DNA of 64,000 bases from Saprospira grandis (GCF_027594745.1 NZ_CP110854.1:2869501-2933500); one strand, 5' to 3'. Counted from the first letter of the stretch, positions 8,484 through 17,100 are shown. Numbers and translations are program-made. Notes: a model not told the origin generated them from the letters alone.

Positions 8484-8609
8484 CGGCCTAGCGATGGGAA
8501 GCAGTGCGGCGCAGCCGCAGACCCAGCGGGCGCAGCCCGCGCAGGGCCGAGCGAGCAGCGAGCTGCTGGACGTAGCGCCGCAGCTTTGCTGCGGAGGCCC
8601 AAAAAAAAA
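8484..8609 (-). repeat. Structured repeat, copy R4, in a predicted 5' leader
   Basis: Inverted copy starting CGGCCTAGCGATG, with hairpins GCGGCgcaGCCGC and GCGGGcgcaGCCCGC around CAGACCCAG, then GCAGGGCCGAGC, and ending GGAGGCCCAAAA 32 bases before the start codon of the nitroreductase. It has no terminator-like T run on the plus strand. Confidence 0.85.
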
Positions 8610-8641
8610 TTACTCGATCAGAAAACAAAACAAACCATCCA

Positions 8642-9274
8642 ATGGAATTATTAGATAAGCTAAAATGGCGATATGCCGCCAAGGCCATGAATGGCCAAAA
8701 AGTGCCTGAAGAGCAAATTGACCAAATTATTGAGGCCATTTCTTTGTCGCCTACTTCTAGTGGCCTACAGCCTTTTGAGGTCTTTGTGATTACGGACCAA
8801 GAAGTGAAGGAAAAAATTAGACCTGTAGCTTGGAACCAGTCTATGGTGACCGATTGCTCGCATCTTTTTGTTTTTGCCGCCTGGGATACCTATACGGAGG
8901 AACGCATCAACTATATGTTTGATCTGACCAATGAGATCCGTGGCTTTAAGAATGAGGGCTGGGAAAATTACCGTCAGCAGTTGCTTAAATTTTATCCGCA
9001 AAGAGAGGCCGAATTGAATTTTCAGCATGCGGCCCGACAAGCTTATATTGCTTTTACCAATGCGATTAACGCTGCTGCCTTTTTGGGCCTAGATGCTACG
9101 CCCATGGAAGGCTTTGAGCCCGAGGCGGTAGATGAAATCTTAGGCTTAAAAGAAAAAGGATTGAGAAGTTGCGTGATGCTGCCCGTAGGCTACCGAGATG
9201 CAGAAAACGACTGGCTGGTCAATTTGAAAAAGGTCAGAAAGCCCCTGAATAAATTAGTCAATAGAATTGACTAA
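8642..9274 (+). CDS. NAD(P)H-dependent nitroreductase-family oxidoreductase
   Basis: 210 aa FMN-dependent nitroreductase fold. The N terminus LDKLKWRYAAKAMNGQKVPEEQIDQIIEAISLSPTSSGLQPFEV contains the family signature (R-Y-A-K block for FMN phosphate, then SPTSSGLQP). The C-terminal half has the FLGLDATPMEGF and VMLPVGYRD motifs seen in NfsB-like enzymes. It likely reduces quinones or nitro compounds; the physiological substrate is not visible. It has its own promoter and terminator and a long leader that contains R4. Confidence 0.92.
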   Translation: MELLDKLKWRYAAKAMNGQKVPEEQIDQIIEAISLSPTSSGLQPFEVFVITDQEVKEKIRPVAWNQSMVTDCSHLFVFAAWDTYTEERINYMFDLTNEIRGFKNEGWENYRQQLLKFYPQREAELNFQHAARQAYIAFTNAINAAAFLGLDATPMEGFEPEAVDEILGLKEKGLRSCVMLPVGYRDAENDWLVNLKKVRKPLNKLVNRID

Positions 9275-9296
9275 GGGCTTTGGACCAAAAAGATTT

Positions 9297-9331
9297 GCGC
9301 TATGGATAAAAGTATCCATAGCGCATTTTTT
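9297..9331 (+). terminator. Terminator of the nitroreductase gene
   Basis: GCGCTATGGATA, loop AAAG, TATCCATAGCGC, then ATTTTTT. Confidence 0.9.
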
Positions 9332-9349
9332 ATGCCCTGAAGTAGGGGC

Positions 9350-9386
9350 ATAAAAAAAGGACCAATGGAAAACCATTAGTCCTTTG
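9350..9386 (-). terminator. Terminator of tRNA-Met
   Basis: On the minus strand AAAGGACTAATGG, TTTT, CCATTGGTCCTTT and a T run, starting a few bases after the tRNA end. Confidence 0.85.
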
Positions 9387-9389
9387 AAG

Positions 9390-9463
<74 letters not shown>

Positions 9464-9481
9464 TTTTGCCCTAGTGCGATG

Positions 9482-9512
9482 CAAATATAGGGCAATATTT
9501 TCTTTCTCCAAA
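9482..9512 (-). promoter_or_regulatory. Bacteroidota promoter for tRNA-Met
   Basis: Minus strand: TTTG (9512-9509), 19 bases, TATATTTG (9489-9482). The tRNA begins 19 bases downstream. Confidence 0.75.
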
Positions 9513-9541
9513 TTTTTTCTAGAAAAAAGCTAAATATTTTC

Positions 9542-10675
9542 TTAGAAAGTAGGACAGCCTGTTCTTCTTCGGCCATTATCGCCAAAGTTATAGATTAGCG
9601 AGACCTCCATACCCCCACGGCTATTATTGACCGTAGCAAGGGTGGACATAGTGGCATCATAGCTAAAGCCGAATTGGAATTGGTTGACATCTAGGCCCAC
9701 AATAAAGATGATGGCATCTACGCCCAAGGAGCTAGAGTTATCGGTAACATATTGGTTGGCTAGGCGGTTCCATAGGCCAAAGCGGAAGGCAAAATCGTCA
9801 TATTTGGGGGCTTGGTAGCGAAGGCTCACCCCAGTGCTAATTTCGGTAGAGGGGCCTTGAATCATGACTACAGCGCCTGGCAAAAGGCTCATTGCAGAGC
9901 GGCGGCCACCTAGGCGAACCTCTCCACCTGCGTGGATATTAAAGCGGCTGTAGAGCTTTTCGGTTGGTCCGGCAAAGGTATTTCCAGAAGTATCTACGGG
10001 AGAGCGGTTAAAGAGAGAGATATCGGGTTGGTTGAGGTGGAAAATGCTAATTCCGCCATAGGCAGACTGACGTTTTCCGAAGGTCCCGTACCACATTAGG
10101 CCAACATGAAGGTCGGCATAGATTCTAGAATCGCGAACGGCCAACATATTTTCGCCGCTATTGATATTGGGGTTATAGTAGCCATTGCCATACTCGTTAT
10201 CATATTGGGTAGAGTAGGTATTTTGGTCCCAATCGATTGCTCTTTGTCCCATACCGAGATGACCTCCGGCAATGAGGTAAGAGCTGCGTTCTTTTCCTAG
10301 TCGGCCACGTCCTTGAGTAAGGAGTTTTTGGTAATTCACATCTAGGCCGATATCTGTAATAGAGTAGGAGGAGGCGCCAGCGACATCGCGCATTGCATTG
10401 AAGCCGACCCCAACGAAATCTTCTTTACCGACGGCAAACTTGCCTTCTGCGGTAAAAGAGGCGGTATTATAGGGTTTGTCCAAAACAGAGGACCATTGGC
10501 TGCGGTAATTGATACCTAAGCGGTATTGCGACTCCATAACGCCGGCTAGGGCGGGGCTCAGTCGGGCAGGGGCAGAATAATACTGCGAGTAGCGGGGGTC
10601 TTGGGCCTTAGCCTCCTGTAAGTTGCAAAAAAAGGCCAGGAGCAAGAGGGCCGAAATAGGTCGGATAAGCTTCAT
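9542..10675 (-). CDS. PorP/SprF-family outer-membrane protein (type IX secretion/gliding)
   Basis: 377 aa with a signal peptide ending near QEAKA-QD. The start of the mature protein, DPRYSQYYSAPARLSPALAGV, is the PorP/SprF signature, followed by YRSQW and alternating strands of a predicted outer-membrane beta-barrel. The family is established in T9SS: SprF is needed for SprB secretion, and PorP is linked with PorK/L/M/N. Genomes usually carry many paralogues paired with a secreted substrate; no such substrate is adjacent here. A TACTTTTG -7-like box lies at 10755-10748 on the minus strand. Confidence 0.93.
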   Translation of the reverse strand: MKLIRPISALLLLAFFCNLQEAKAQDPRYSQYYSAPARLSPALAGVMESQYRLGINYRSQWSSVLDKPYNTASFTAEGKFAVGKEDFVGVGFNAMRDVAGASSYSITDIGLDVNYQKLLTQGRGRLGKERSSYLIAGGHLGMGQRAIDWDQNTYSTQYDNEYGNGYYNPNINSGENMLAVRDSRIYADLHVGLMWYGTFGKRQSAYGGISIFHLNQPDISLFNRSPVDTSGNTFAGPTEKLYSRFNIHAGGEVRLGGRRSAMSLLPGAVVMIQGPSTEISTGVSLRYQAPKYDDFAFRFGLWNRLANQYVTDNSSSLGVDAIIFIVGLDVNQFQFGFSYDATMSTLATVNNSRGGMEVSLIYNFGDNGRRRTGCPTF

Positions 10676-11027
10676 GCGTCTCTTAAAATTTTATCGGTAA
10701 AACCTTTAAGGCTATTAGTCCTTAGATGGGTAGAATAAAATGGCCAACAAAAGTACAAAAACTAATGTGGCTGAAAAATATTGTTTTCCTAGAGTGAAAG
10801 ATGTCTTAGACCTTAAAACGGAGATTTATACAAAATCTTGTAAGCGGCCTTAAAATTCTTTTAAAGAAATGCCATTCTTTTAGGTCAAACGGCCATTCTA
10901 GCTAATTTGCTGCTAAAGATGGCCTCAGGCAATTGTTAAAAGCGGAATAAAGTCTGTAATTTGGGCCCGCAAAATAGGCCGTAGGGCTTTTTTTGTCTAG
11001 CGTTCATTTAATGGGTTTGGGCCATTT
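10676..11027. other. Gene-free spacer between divergent genes
   Basis: 352 bases with no supportable gene. It should carry the promoter of the PorP/SprF gene (minus) and that of the 11205 operon (plus); two imperfect TAATTTG boxes occur, but I find no full consensus for the plus strand. Confidence 0.6.
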
Positions 11028-11191
11028 GGCCTAGCGATGTGAAGGGGTGGCCGTCAGGCCAGACCGAGCCGCCGCAGGCGGCGAAGGGCCGAGCGAGCAG
11101 CGAGCCCCGAAACGACAACAAGTCCTTTAGGACGCAGTTCGATGACCAACGGGAATAACCGCCGCAGCTTGGCTGCGGAGGCCCCAAAAAA
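11028..11191 (-). repeat. Structured repeat, copy R5
   Basis: Inverted copy, GGCCTAGCGATG to GGAGGCCCCAAAA, with hairpin GCCGCcgcaGGCGGC between CAGACCGA and GAAGGGCCGAGC. It carries the extra module with hairpin GTCCTttAGGAC shared with R2. Its end is 13 bases before the ATG at 11205, so it probably forms part of that leader. Confidence 0.85.
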
Positions 11192-11204
11192 TAAGCATTA
11201 ATAT

Positions 11205-11885
11205 ATGAGAACACAATTAGCTATTCATTTTTTTATGTTTTTGCTCTTGGCGGCGGCTTGTCAGCCCAAGGCAGAGCCAGAAAGCCAAGAAGAGAAAACG
11301 GCTTTTACTGTAGACCGAACCTATTATTATGTTCGCTATTTAGAAGATAGCAAAGAGTTGCAGGCCGAGGCCCGCTTTCAGCAAGATACGGGCAGCTTGG
11401 TTCTGCCAGATAAATTGTATTTTGAGGGGCAAGCTATGCAGCCCAAAAAGTTGCCTAAAATTGGTTGGGAGTATCGCTACCATGAGCGTCCTGCTAAATT
11501 TAAGGACTGTTATCACTTTAGTTATGCGGGCGCAAGCGATACGATTTGCTTCCCTAGCTATAGTAATTTTGCTCTAAAAACGCCAGCGATATCTTTGGCT
11601 ACTGGCGGCTTGTTGGCCTGGGAAGGGCAGCCTTTGGGGCAGGCCGAAAGTTTGGTCCTTTTGTTTGAAGATAGCAAAGGGCAGTCGAAAACGGTGAATC
11701 ATGTGGGCTTGACCCGCGGCAGCCAGTTTGAGATTCGCCCCGAACACCTAGAGGGCCTAAATGTGGGCCCAGCTAGCCTGCGCTTGGTACATAAAAGTAC
11801 CGTGATTCAGAAAGTAGATGGGCAAGTAGAGGTGATTAAATTAGAATATTACCGCAAAGTGTTAAAAATTGAAATTGTAGACTAA
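11205..11885 (+). CDS. Lipoprotein of unknown function, first gene of an operon
   Basis: 226 aa. The N terminus MRTQLAIHFFMFLLLAAAC ends in a lipobox-like AAAC. The mature part is acidic and beta-rich with aromatic strands (RTYYYVRYLEDSKELQAEARF). I do not recognise a family. Its stop overlaps the next start (TAATG at 11883-11887), so it is translationally coupled to the DUF3109 gene. Confidence 0.82.
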   Translation: MRTQLAIHFFMFLLLAAACQPKAEPESQEEKTAFTVDRTYYYVRYLEDSKELQAEARFQQDTGSLVLPDKLYFEGQAMQPKKLPKIGWEYRYHERPAKFKDCYHFSYAGASDTICFPSYSNFALKTPAISLATGGLLAWEGQPLGQAESLVLLFEDSKGQSKTVNHVGLTRGSQFEIRPEHLEGLNVGPASLRLVHKSTVIQKVDGQVEVIKLEYYRKVLKIEIVD

Positions 11886-12475
11886 TGTATATAGTAGCAG
11901 AAAAATATTTGGTCACCTCGGATGTCTTCGATAAGCAGTTTGTCTGTAATTTAGATGCCTGTAAGGGCGCTTGTTGTTGGGAGGGCGATTTTGGTGCGCC
12001 TCTAGAAGAAGCCGAGGTAGAGACCCTCAAAGCCATTTATCCCCTCATTAAAGATCGCCTGACGCCTGCGGGCCAAGCCGCCATTGAAGAGCAGGGCGTG
12101 GCCACGCATAGCGAAGAGCAAGAGGGCTGGGCCACCGCTTTAATTGATGGCGGTCCCTGTGCCTTTATTCATTATGAGGAGGATGGCCGTGCCAGCTGCG
12201 GGATTGAAAAGGCCCATAAAGAGGGCATTATTGATTATCTCAAACCGGTCTCTTGCCACCTTTATCCTATTCGAACGAAGCAATTACCCGATTTTTTGGC
12301 TCTGAACTACGACCACTGGGATATTTGCTCGGCCGCTTGTAGCTTGGGCGAAGAATTAAAGGTCCCCGTTTACCAGTTTCTCAAAGAGCCTTTAATAAAG
12401 GCCTTTGGTCCCCATTTTTATGAAGAACTAGAAGCTATGGCTGATTATCATGCCCAAACGGGCGAACAGACCTAG
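11885..12475 (+). CDS. DUF3109 family protein with cysteine cluster
   Basis: 196 aa. Cysteines are arranged as CNLDACKGACC near residues 20-30, CAFIHYEEDGRASCGI mid-protein, CHLYPI near 120 and ICSAAC near 145. This pattern is typical of DUF3109, a conserved Bacteroidota family related to CxxCxxxCC zinc/iron-binding proteins (YkgJ-like). The biochemical role is unknown; a metal or Fe-S site is an inference from the cysteines. It overlaps the lipoprotein gene by one base and precedes the antiporter by 27 bases. Confidence 0.9.
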   Translation: MYIVAEKYLVTSDVFDKQFVCNLDACKGACCWEGDFGAPLEEAEVETLKAIYPLIKDRLTPAGQAAIEEQGVATHSEEQEGWATALIDGGPCAFIHYEEDGRASCGIEKAHKEGIIDYLKPVSCHLYPIRTKQLPDFLALNYDHWDICSAACSLGEELKVPVYQFLKEPLIKAFGPHFYEELEAMADYHAQTGEQT

Positions 12476-12502
12476 CAATCTCTCACCTACTAATATTTGC
12501 AA

Positions 12503-14410
12503 ATGATTGCACTAGCTGGAATTATTGTTTTGGGAATTTTGGCCCAATGGGTAGCTTGGCGCCTGCGCCTGCCCGCTATCCTCCCCCTGATTTTAATTGG
12601 CCTTTTGGTGGGCCCTATTGCCGAAATCTGGACCGGCCACAAGTTTATTGAACCCGTTTTTGATTACCTCTTTGAGGCCAATGGCAAAGATCTTTTGCTG
12701 GATGAACACGGACACCCACAAGGCAATGGGGGACTTTTTCCCTCTGATGTCCTGTTCTGGTTTGTCTCTTTGGCTATTGGGGTGATTCTCTTTGAAGGTG
12801 GACTGACCCTGAACCGCCATGAAGTAACAGGAGTAGGACCCGCTATTGGTAAATTAGTGACCCTAGGCTCGGCGATTACCTTTATTGGTGCGGGCTTGGC
12901 CGCTAAGTTTATCATCGGCCTGCCTTATGATATTGCTTTCCTCTTTGGGAGTTTGGTCATTGTTACTGGCCCCACCGTCATTGCGCCCATTTTGCGCAAT
13001 GTGCCCCTGCGGCGAAATATCTCGACGGTCCTCAAATGGGAGGGAATTCTTATTGACCCCATTGGGGCTTTGGTGGCCGTTTTGGTCTTTGATTTTATTA
13101 TCTCGCATGAGTCGGAGGGCTCTTTTGGAATAGAAGCCTTTAAGGAGTTTATGGGAATTATCTCGGTGGGCTTTACTTTTGGCATCGGTACGGGCTTTGG
13201 CTTTTATCAATTGCTCAAAAGAGATATGATTCCGCATTATTTATTGAATGTGGTTTCTTTGGCCTTGGTGCTGGGCGCTTTTGCCCTTTCCGATATTGTG
13301 GTGCATGAGTCGGGCCTACTAACCGTGGTGGTGATGGGCATGACCCTGGCCAACCTCAAGGTGCCCCACTTCAAAGAGCTGCTTTATTTTAAAGAGTCTT
13401 TGACCGTTTTGCTGATTTCGATTCTCTTTATTGTCCTTTCCGCAAATATTGATGGCGAGCAGCTATTGCTCTTGGCCGATTGGCGCTATTGGGCGCTCTT
13501 TGCTGTGGTGGTTTTGGTCCTTCGCCCGCTTTCTGTTTTTGCCTCTACGGCCAAAGGTGGCTTAGATCTCCGAGAAAAGCTCTTTATTTCTTGGGTAGGC
13601 CCTCGCGGAATTGTGGCAGCGGGTATTGCCTCGCTTTTTGGGCTCAAATTGGCCAATTATGGCTATGAGGAGGCCGCACTAATTACGCCTTTGGTCTTTA
13701 TGATTGTGATGGGAACGGTTTTGCTGAATGCTACTACGGCCCGCTTGGTGGCTAGGTTGCTGGGCGTTACCCTACAGCAATCTAATGGGTTGCTTATTGT
13801 GGGGGCCAACCCTGGCGCTCGACTGATTGCCAACTATTTACAGAACCATGGGCGGCATGTGGTCTTGGTCGATCGCTCCCCAACTTTGGTCCAAGAAGCC
13901 CAAGATATGGGCCTCAAAGCCATTGAACAGGATATTATTGAGGGCAATCTGGAGGAGGAGCTGGAGCTCCTCGATATGGGCTATTTGTTGGCCCTTACCC
14001 CCAGCACGGCGGTCAATGATGTGGCCTGCAAACGCTATAAAGAGGTCTTTGGCGAAAATGGCACGTTCCGCATTGTCTCTCAGGCCGAAAGCCAGGGCCA
14101 AATTGATCTAGCCGATGAGGCCGCCTTTGATATCAAAACCGATTATATCAACTTTTTGGAAACGGCCCGAGACTATCCGAATATCCGAGAGTATGTTTTG
14201 CAGTCTCAAGAGCAGTTTGAACAAATTTGCCAACTGAGCTGCCGCAATACAATTCCGCTCTTTATCCGTAAACCCGATGGCGATTTCCATTTTGTGCGGG
14301 CCAACCAACCCCAAAATGAACAGGTCGAAGCAGGCGATACGCTGATTTATATGGGCAAAGAAATTGAAGCCCCCAGCACCGAAATGGTCGAGGAGCTAGA
14401 GGAAGCTTAG
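12503..14410 (+). CDS. Cation/proton antiporter (CPA family) with C-terminal TrkA-N (RCK) domain
   Basis: About 635 aa. Start chosen at ATG 12503 (an in-frame TTG two codons upstream is less likely). Residues 1-410 form about 12 membrane helices of the Na+/H+ exchanger fold, with the family motifs GVILFEGGL, TGPTVIAPILRNVPL and WEGILIDPIGA. From about 425 a Rossmann-type domain starts with LLIVGANPGARLIANYL and VVLVDRSP, followed by a short RCK-C-like tail. It should exchange Na+ or K+ for protons under nucleotide or ligand control at the inner membrane; the cation is not decided by sequence. A terminator follows. Confidence 0.93.
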   Translation: MIALAGIIVLGILAQWVAWRLRLPAILPLILIGLLVGPIAEIWTGHKFIEPVFDYLFEANGKDLLLDEHGHPQGNGGLFPSDVLFWFVSLAIGVILFEGGLTLNRHEVTGVGPAIGKLVTLGSAITFIGAGLAAKFIIGLPYDIAFLFGSLVIVTGPTVIAPILRNVPLRRNISTVLKWEGILIDPIGALVAVLVFDFIISHESEGSFGIEAFKEFMGIISVGFTFGIGTGFGFYQLLKRDMIPHYLLNVVSLALVLGAFALSDIVVHESGLLTVVVMGMTLANLKVPHFKELLYFKESLTVLLISILFIVLSANIDGEQLLLLADWRYWALFAVVVLVLRPLSVFASTAKGGLDLREKLFISWVGPRGIVAAGIASLFGLKLANYGYEEAALITPLVFMIVMGTVLLNATTARLVARLLGVTLQQSNGLLIVGANPGARLIANYLQNHGRHVVLVDRSPTLVQEAQDMGLKAIEQDIIEGNLEEELELLDMGYLLALTPSTAVNDVACKRYKEVFGENGTFRIVSQAESQGQIDLADEAAFDIKTDYINFLETARDYPNIREYVLQSQEQFEQICQLSCRNTIPLFIRKPDGDFHFVRANQPQNEQVEAGDTLIYMGKEIEAPSTEMVEELEEA

Positions 14411-14437
14411 GCCATAAATTTACTGCAATAGAATAAA

Positions 14438-14469
14438 GACAGTCTCTGTTTAGGGACTGTCTTTTTTTT
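14438..14469 (+). terminator. Terminator of the 11205-14410 operon
   Basis: GACAGTCTCT, GTTT, AGGGACTGTC and eight Ts. The T run is shared with the TTTTGGGGCC end of R6. Confidence 0.9.
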
Positions 14470-14582
14470 GGGGCCTCCCGCCTGCGGCGGGCGCTACGTT
14501 GCGCAGCTCGCTATTCGCTCGGCCCTGCAGCGCTAAAGCGCTTTGGTCTGGCCTTCGGCCACTGCTGCACATCGCTAGGCCG
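14466..14582 (+). repeat. Structured repeat, copy R6 (compact, near-consensus)
   Basis: TTTTGGGGCC, hairpin CCCGCctgcGGCGGG, GCGCTACG, GCTCGCTATTCGCTCGGCC, hairpin AGCGCTaaAGCGCT, TTGGTCTGGCC, hairpin GGCCttcGGCC, then CATCGCTAGGCC. This is the cleanest copy for deriving a consensus. Confidence 0.9.
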
Positions 14583-14636
14583 CTCATCTGTCTTTTTCCT
14601 TTTAGCTTTTTTCTTTGGTGGCTTGGGAGTTTTGGG

Positions 14637-14791
14637 CCATGGGCTGAAGCCCATGGTTGCGGGTCTATGCAAACTGGCGGGCTAAAGCCCTTGTTTGCTA
14701 TAAATGATATGGGCCGATGGTTTTAACCATCGGCTCATTTTTATTGTGCTTAGTATGGCCGCTTTTGTATGCTGTAGGTTTCAACCTACAG
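14637..14791. repeat. Cluster of four short palindromes
   Basis: CCATGGGCTGAAGCCCATGG (14637-14656), GGGCTAAAGCCC (14679-14690), CGATGGTTTTAACCATCG (inside 14713-14734) and CTGTAGGTTTCAACCTACAG (14772-14791). All share the form GGnTnnAnCC at the centre with changing arms. No gene is present here. Confidence 0.8.
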
Positions 14792-14813
14792 GTATATATA
14801 TCGATCCTACAGG

Positions 14814-15369
14814 CCATTTGTAAAAGGGGCTAAGCTATTCGCAATTTGTGAAATGGCAATTGTAAAGTGGGGGATGCTATTCGCAATTTGTGAAATGGCA
14901 ATTGTAAAGCGGGGGATGCTATTTGTAATTTGTGAAATGGCAATTGTAAAGCGGGGGATGCTATTCGCAATTTGTGAAACGGCAATTGTAAAGCGGGGGA
15001 TGCTATTCGCAATTTGTGAAATGGCAATTGTAAAGCGGGGGATGCTATTCGCAATTTGTGAAATGGCAATTGTAAAGCGGGGGATGCTATTCGCAATTTG
15101 TGAAATGGCAATTGTAAAGCGGGGGATGCTATTCGCAATTTGTGAAATGGCAATTGTAAAGTGGGAGATGCTATTTGTAATTTGTGAAACGGCAATTGTA
15201 AAGCGGGGGATGCTATTCGTAATTTGTGAAATGGCAATTGTAAAGCGGGGGATGCTATTTGTAATTTGTAAAACGGCAATTGTAAAGCGGGGGATGCTAT
15301 TCGTAATTTGTGAAACGGCAATTGTAAAGCGGGGGATGCTATTCGCAATTTGTGAAATGGCAATTGTAG
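14814..15369. repeat. 42-bp tandem repeat (minisatellite), 12 full copies plus partial ends
   Basis: Units start at 14851 and recur every 42 bases exactly, up to 15355, where the last unit breaks off after AAATGGCAATTGTAG. A degenerate unit precedes the first. Units differ at a few positions only (AAATGG/AAACGG, AAAGCG/AAAGTG, TTCGCA/TTTGTA). Because 42 is divisible by 3 and the unit lacks stops, both strands are open through the array (14-residue periods MAIVKRGMLFAICE and LPFHKLRIASPALQ). I treat it as non-coding: no signal, no start context, and silent positions show no coding bias. Confidence 0.9.
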
Positions 15370-15438
15370 GGACTGTTCATGATTTTGTGTATTAGAATAA
15401 AATTTGGGCCTTTAGCTTGTTAGGATTTGGCCAATAGT

Positions 15439-15462
15439 TGCCTAGGGGCTTGTCCCTAGGCA
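15439..15462. other. Isolated hairpin
   Basis: TGCCTAGGG, GCTTGT, CCCTAGGCA: a perfect 9-bp stem without a T run, in the gap between the minisatellite and R7. Confidence 0.6.
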
Positions 15463-15508
15463 GCAAAAGAGGAAACACAAAATTTTAAACAGACTCTCTC
15501 TTGGGCCT

Positions 15509-15649
15509 AGAGGCGGCGAAGCCGCCGGCTGAGGGATGGATAAGGGGGGCCGCAGGCCAGACCAAGCCGCTGAAAGCGGCGAAGGGCCGAGCGAACAGCG
15601 AGCCCTGACACAGCCCGACCCGCCCAAAGGGCGGGGCAGCCCCAAAAAA
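15509..15649 (-). repeat. Structured repeat, copy R7
   Basis: Inverted copy from GGCGGCgaaGCCGCC through GGCCGCAGGCCAGACCAA, hairpin GCCGCtgaaAGCGGC, GAAGGGCCGAGC, to GGGGCAGCCCCAAAAAA. It directly abuts a short open frame (15650-15772) that looks like the end of a gene. Confidence 0.85.
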
Positions 15650-15772
15650 ACAGTAGAAATAAAACTTAAAGAGAAATTGCTATTTGGCTTAGTTTTTGAC
15701 TTTAAGAAATTAGTTTTTAATGGTTTAGTGAAAGGTTTTTTTCAAGAAAAGAGAGTTAAACAACTCGACTAA
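15650..15772 (+). pseudogene. Possible 3' remnant of a gene cut by R7 (about 40 codons)
   Basis: The frame after R7 reads TVEIKLKEKLLFGLVFDFKK and continues with a Lys/Phe-rich tail to TAA at 15770-15772, immediately before a strong terminator. Composition is AT-rich and protein-like, unlike the repeat. No start codon of its own is convincing. It may be a truncated gene end, a tiny protein, or chance. Confidence 0.35.
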
Positions 15773-15806
15773 AGCGATTCGGTGGCCTCCCGAATCGCTT
15801 TTTTTT
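15771..15806 (+). terminator. Strong terminator without an intact upstream gene
   Basis: AAGCGATTCGG, TGGCCTC, CCGAATCGCTT and a T run. Nothing but the short remnant and R7 lies upstream on this strand. Confidence 0.85.
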
Positions 15807-15863
15807 GTCTACTTTTTTATCTTAAGGGGCAAATTTTATGATAAAATAAAATCAGGAACAACT

Positions 15864-17075
15864 ATGACGTATAGATGGACGGCCCTTTCGATCTTTATTT
15901 GGGCCCTATTGAGCTGCTCGACAATTTACGCTCAGGAGAATACCAAGCTGAGCAATAAAAAAGACGGGGGCTATATTTTTACGCTCCTCAATGATATTGA
16001 GGCCACCGAAGTGCAGAACCAAAACCGCACGGGGACCTGTTGGAGTTTTTCGGCTCTATCCTTTTTTGAGTCGGAATTGCTGCGGATGAAAAAGGGCAAG
16101 CACAATCTTTCGGAGATGTACATTGCTCGTCGGGCTTATTTGGATAAGGCCGTAAACTATGTGCGGATGCACGGCAACTTTAACTTTGGGCCAGGTGGTG
16201 CCTTTCATGACATTCCCTATGTGATTAAGCGTTATGGAATTGTGCCTCAGGAGGTTTATCAGGGCTTGGAGTATGGTATGGAAACGCACAACCACTCGGA
16301 GCTCAACAATATGTTGGAGGCCATGGTCAAAGAGGTGATTAAGGCCCCTCAGAAAAAGCTTACGCCCTCTTGGAAAAAGGCCATCAATGGCGTCTTGGAT
16401 GCTTATTTGGGCGAGGTACCCGAGGAATTTGAGTATCAGGGCAAAACCTATACGCCGGAGTCTTATGCCAAAGAATTGGGTTTAGATATGGATGATTATG
16501 TGGTGATTACCTCTTTTACGCATCATCCTTTTTATGAGTCATTTGTATTGGAGATTCCGGATAACTGGGCTTTTGGATCTACCTATAATGTCCCTTTGGA
16601 CGAGCTAGTAGAGATTACCAACAATGCTTTGGAAAAAGGCTTTGGAGTAGCTTGGGCCAGTGATGTATCGGAAAAAGGCTTTTCTTATCGCGATGGCTTG
16701 GCGATTGTGCCCAAAGATGAGCGCACAATTCGCATTAAGGGCCGTGACAACCGCAACTTTAGTGATGCGGGGGCAGAGAAAATTGGTTCTGCCTTTGATG
16801 AGCCCGTAGAAGAATTGGCTATTACGCAGGAAATGCGTCAGGAGGCTTTTGACAACTACGAAACAACCGATGATCATGGCATGCACTTTACGGGTATGGT
16901 AGAAGATCAGCGGGGAACGAAGTACTACATTGTGAAAAACTCTTGGGGAAAAACCAATGATTGCGATGGCTACTTCTATGCTTCGGAGGCTTTCTTCCGT
17001 TATAAAACCACCAATATTATGGTGCATAAGGATGGAATTCCGAAAAAGATCAAAAAGAAACTAGGCATCAAATAA
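15864..17075 (+). CDS. Secreted C1-family (papain-like, bleomycin-hydrolase type) cysteine peptidase
   Basis: 403 aa with an N-terminal signal. The end ALLSC-STIYAQ allows either a lipoprotein (Cys18) or cleavage after YAQ. The catalytic Cys lies in NRTGTCWSFSALSFFESEL (about residue 57), the His in DDHGMHFTGMV (about 335) and the Asn in YIVKNSWG (about 355). This C-H-N order and the long insertion between them fit the BleC/PepC branch, here exported. It likely degrades peptides in the periplasm or at the surface. A hairpin terminator follows at 17101. Confidence 0.92.
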   Translation: MTYRWTALSIFIWALLSCSTIYAQENTKLSNKKDGGYIFTLLNDIEATEVQNQNRTGTCWSFSALSFFESELLRMKKGKHNLSEMYIARRAYLDKAVNYVRMHGNFNFGPGGAFHDIPYVIKRYGIVPQEVYQGLEYGMETHNHSELNNMLEAMVKEVIKAPQKKLTPSWKKAINGVLDAYLGEVPEEFEYQGKTYTPESYAKELGLDMDDYVVITSFTHHPFYESFVLEIPDNWAFGSTYNVPLDELVEITNNALEKGFGVAWASDVSEKGFSYRDGLAIVPKDERTIRIKGRDNRNFSDAGAEKIGSAFDEPVEELAITQEMRQEAFDNYETTDDHGMHFTGMVEDQRGTKYYIVKNSWGKTNDCDGYFYASEAFFRYKTTNIMVHKDGIPKKIKKKLGIK

Positions 17076-17100
17076 AACTGTCTGGACAGGAACTATCTGC

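Noticed and set aside
9332..9351. Second terminator hairpin TATGCCC/GGGCATA after the nitroreductase gene
   Set aside because: On neither strand is the stem followed by a T run; it is only a small hairpin between two real terminators.
14853..15395. Open frames of 177-180 codons on both strands over the tandem repeat
   Set aside because: They exist only because the 42-bp unit is a multiple of three without stops. No start context, no signal, and both strands are equally open.
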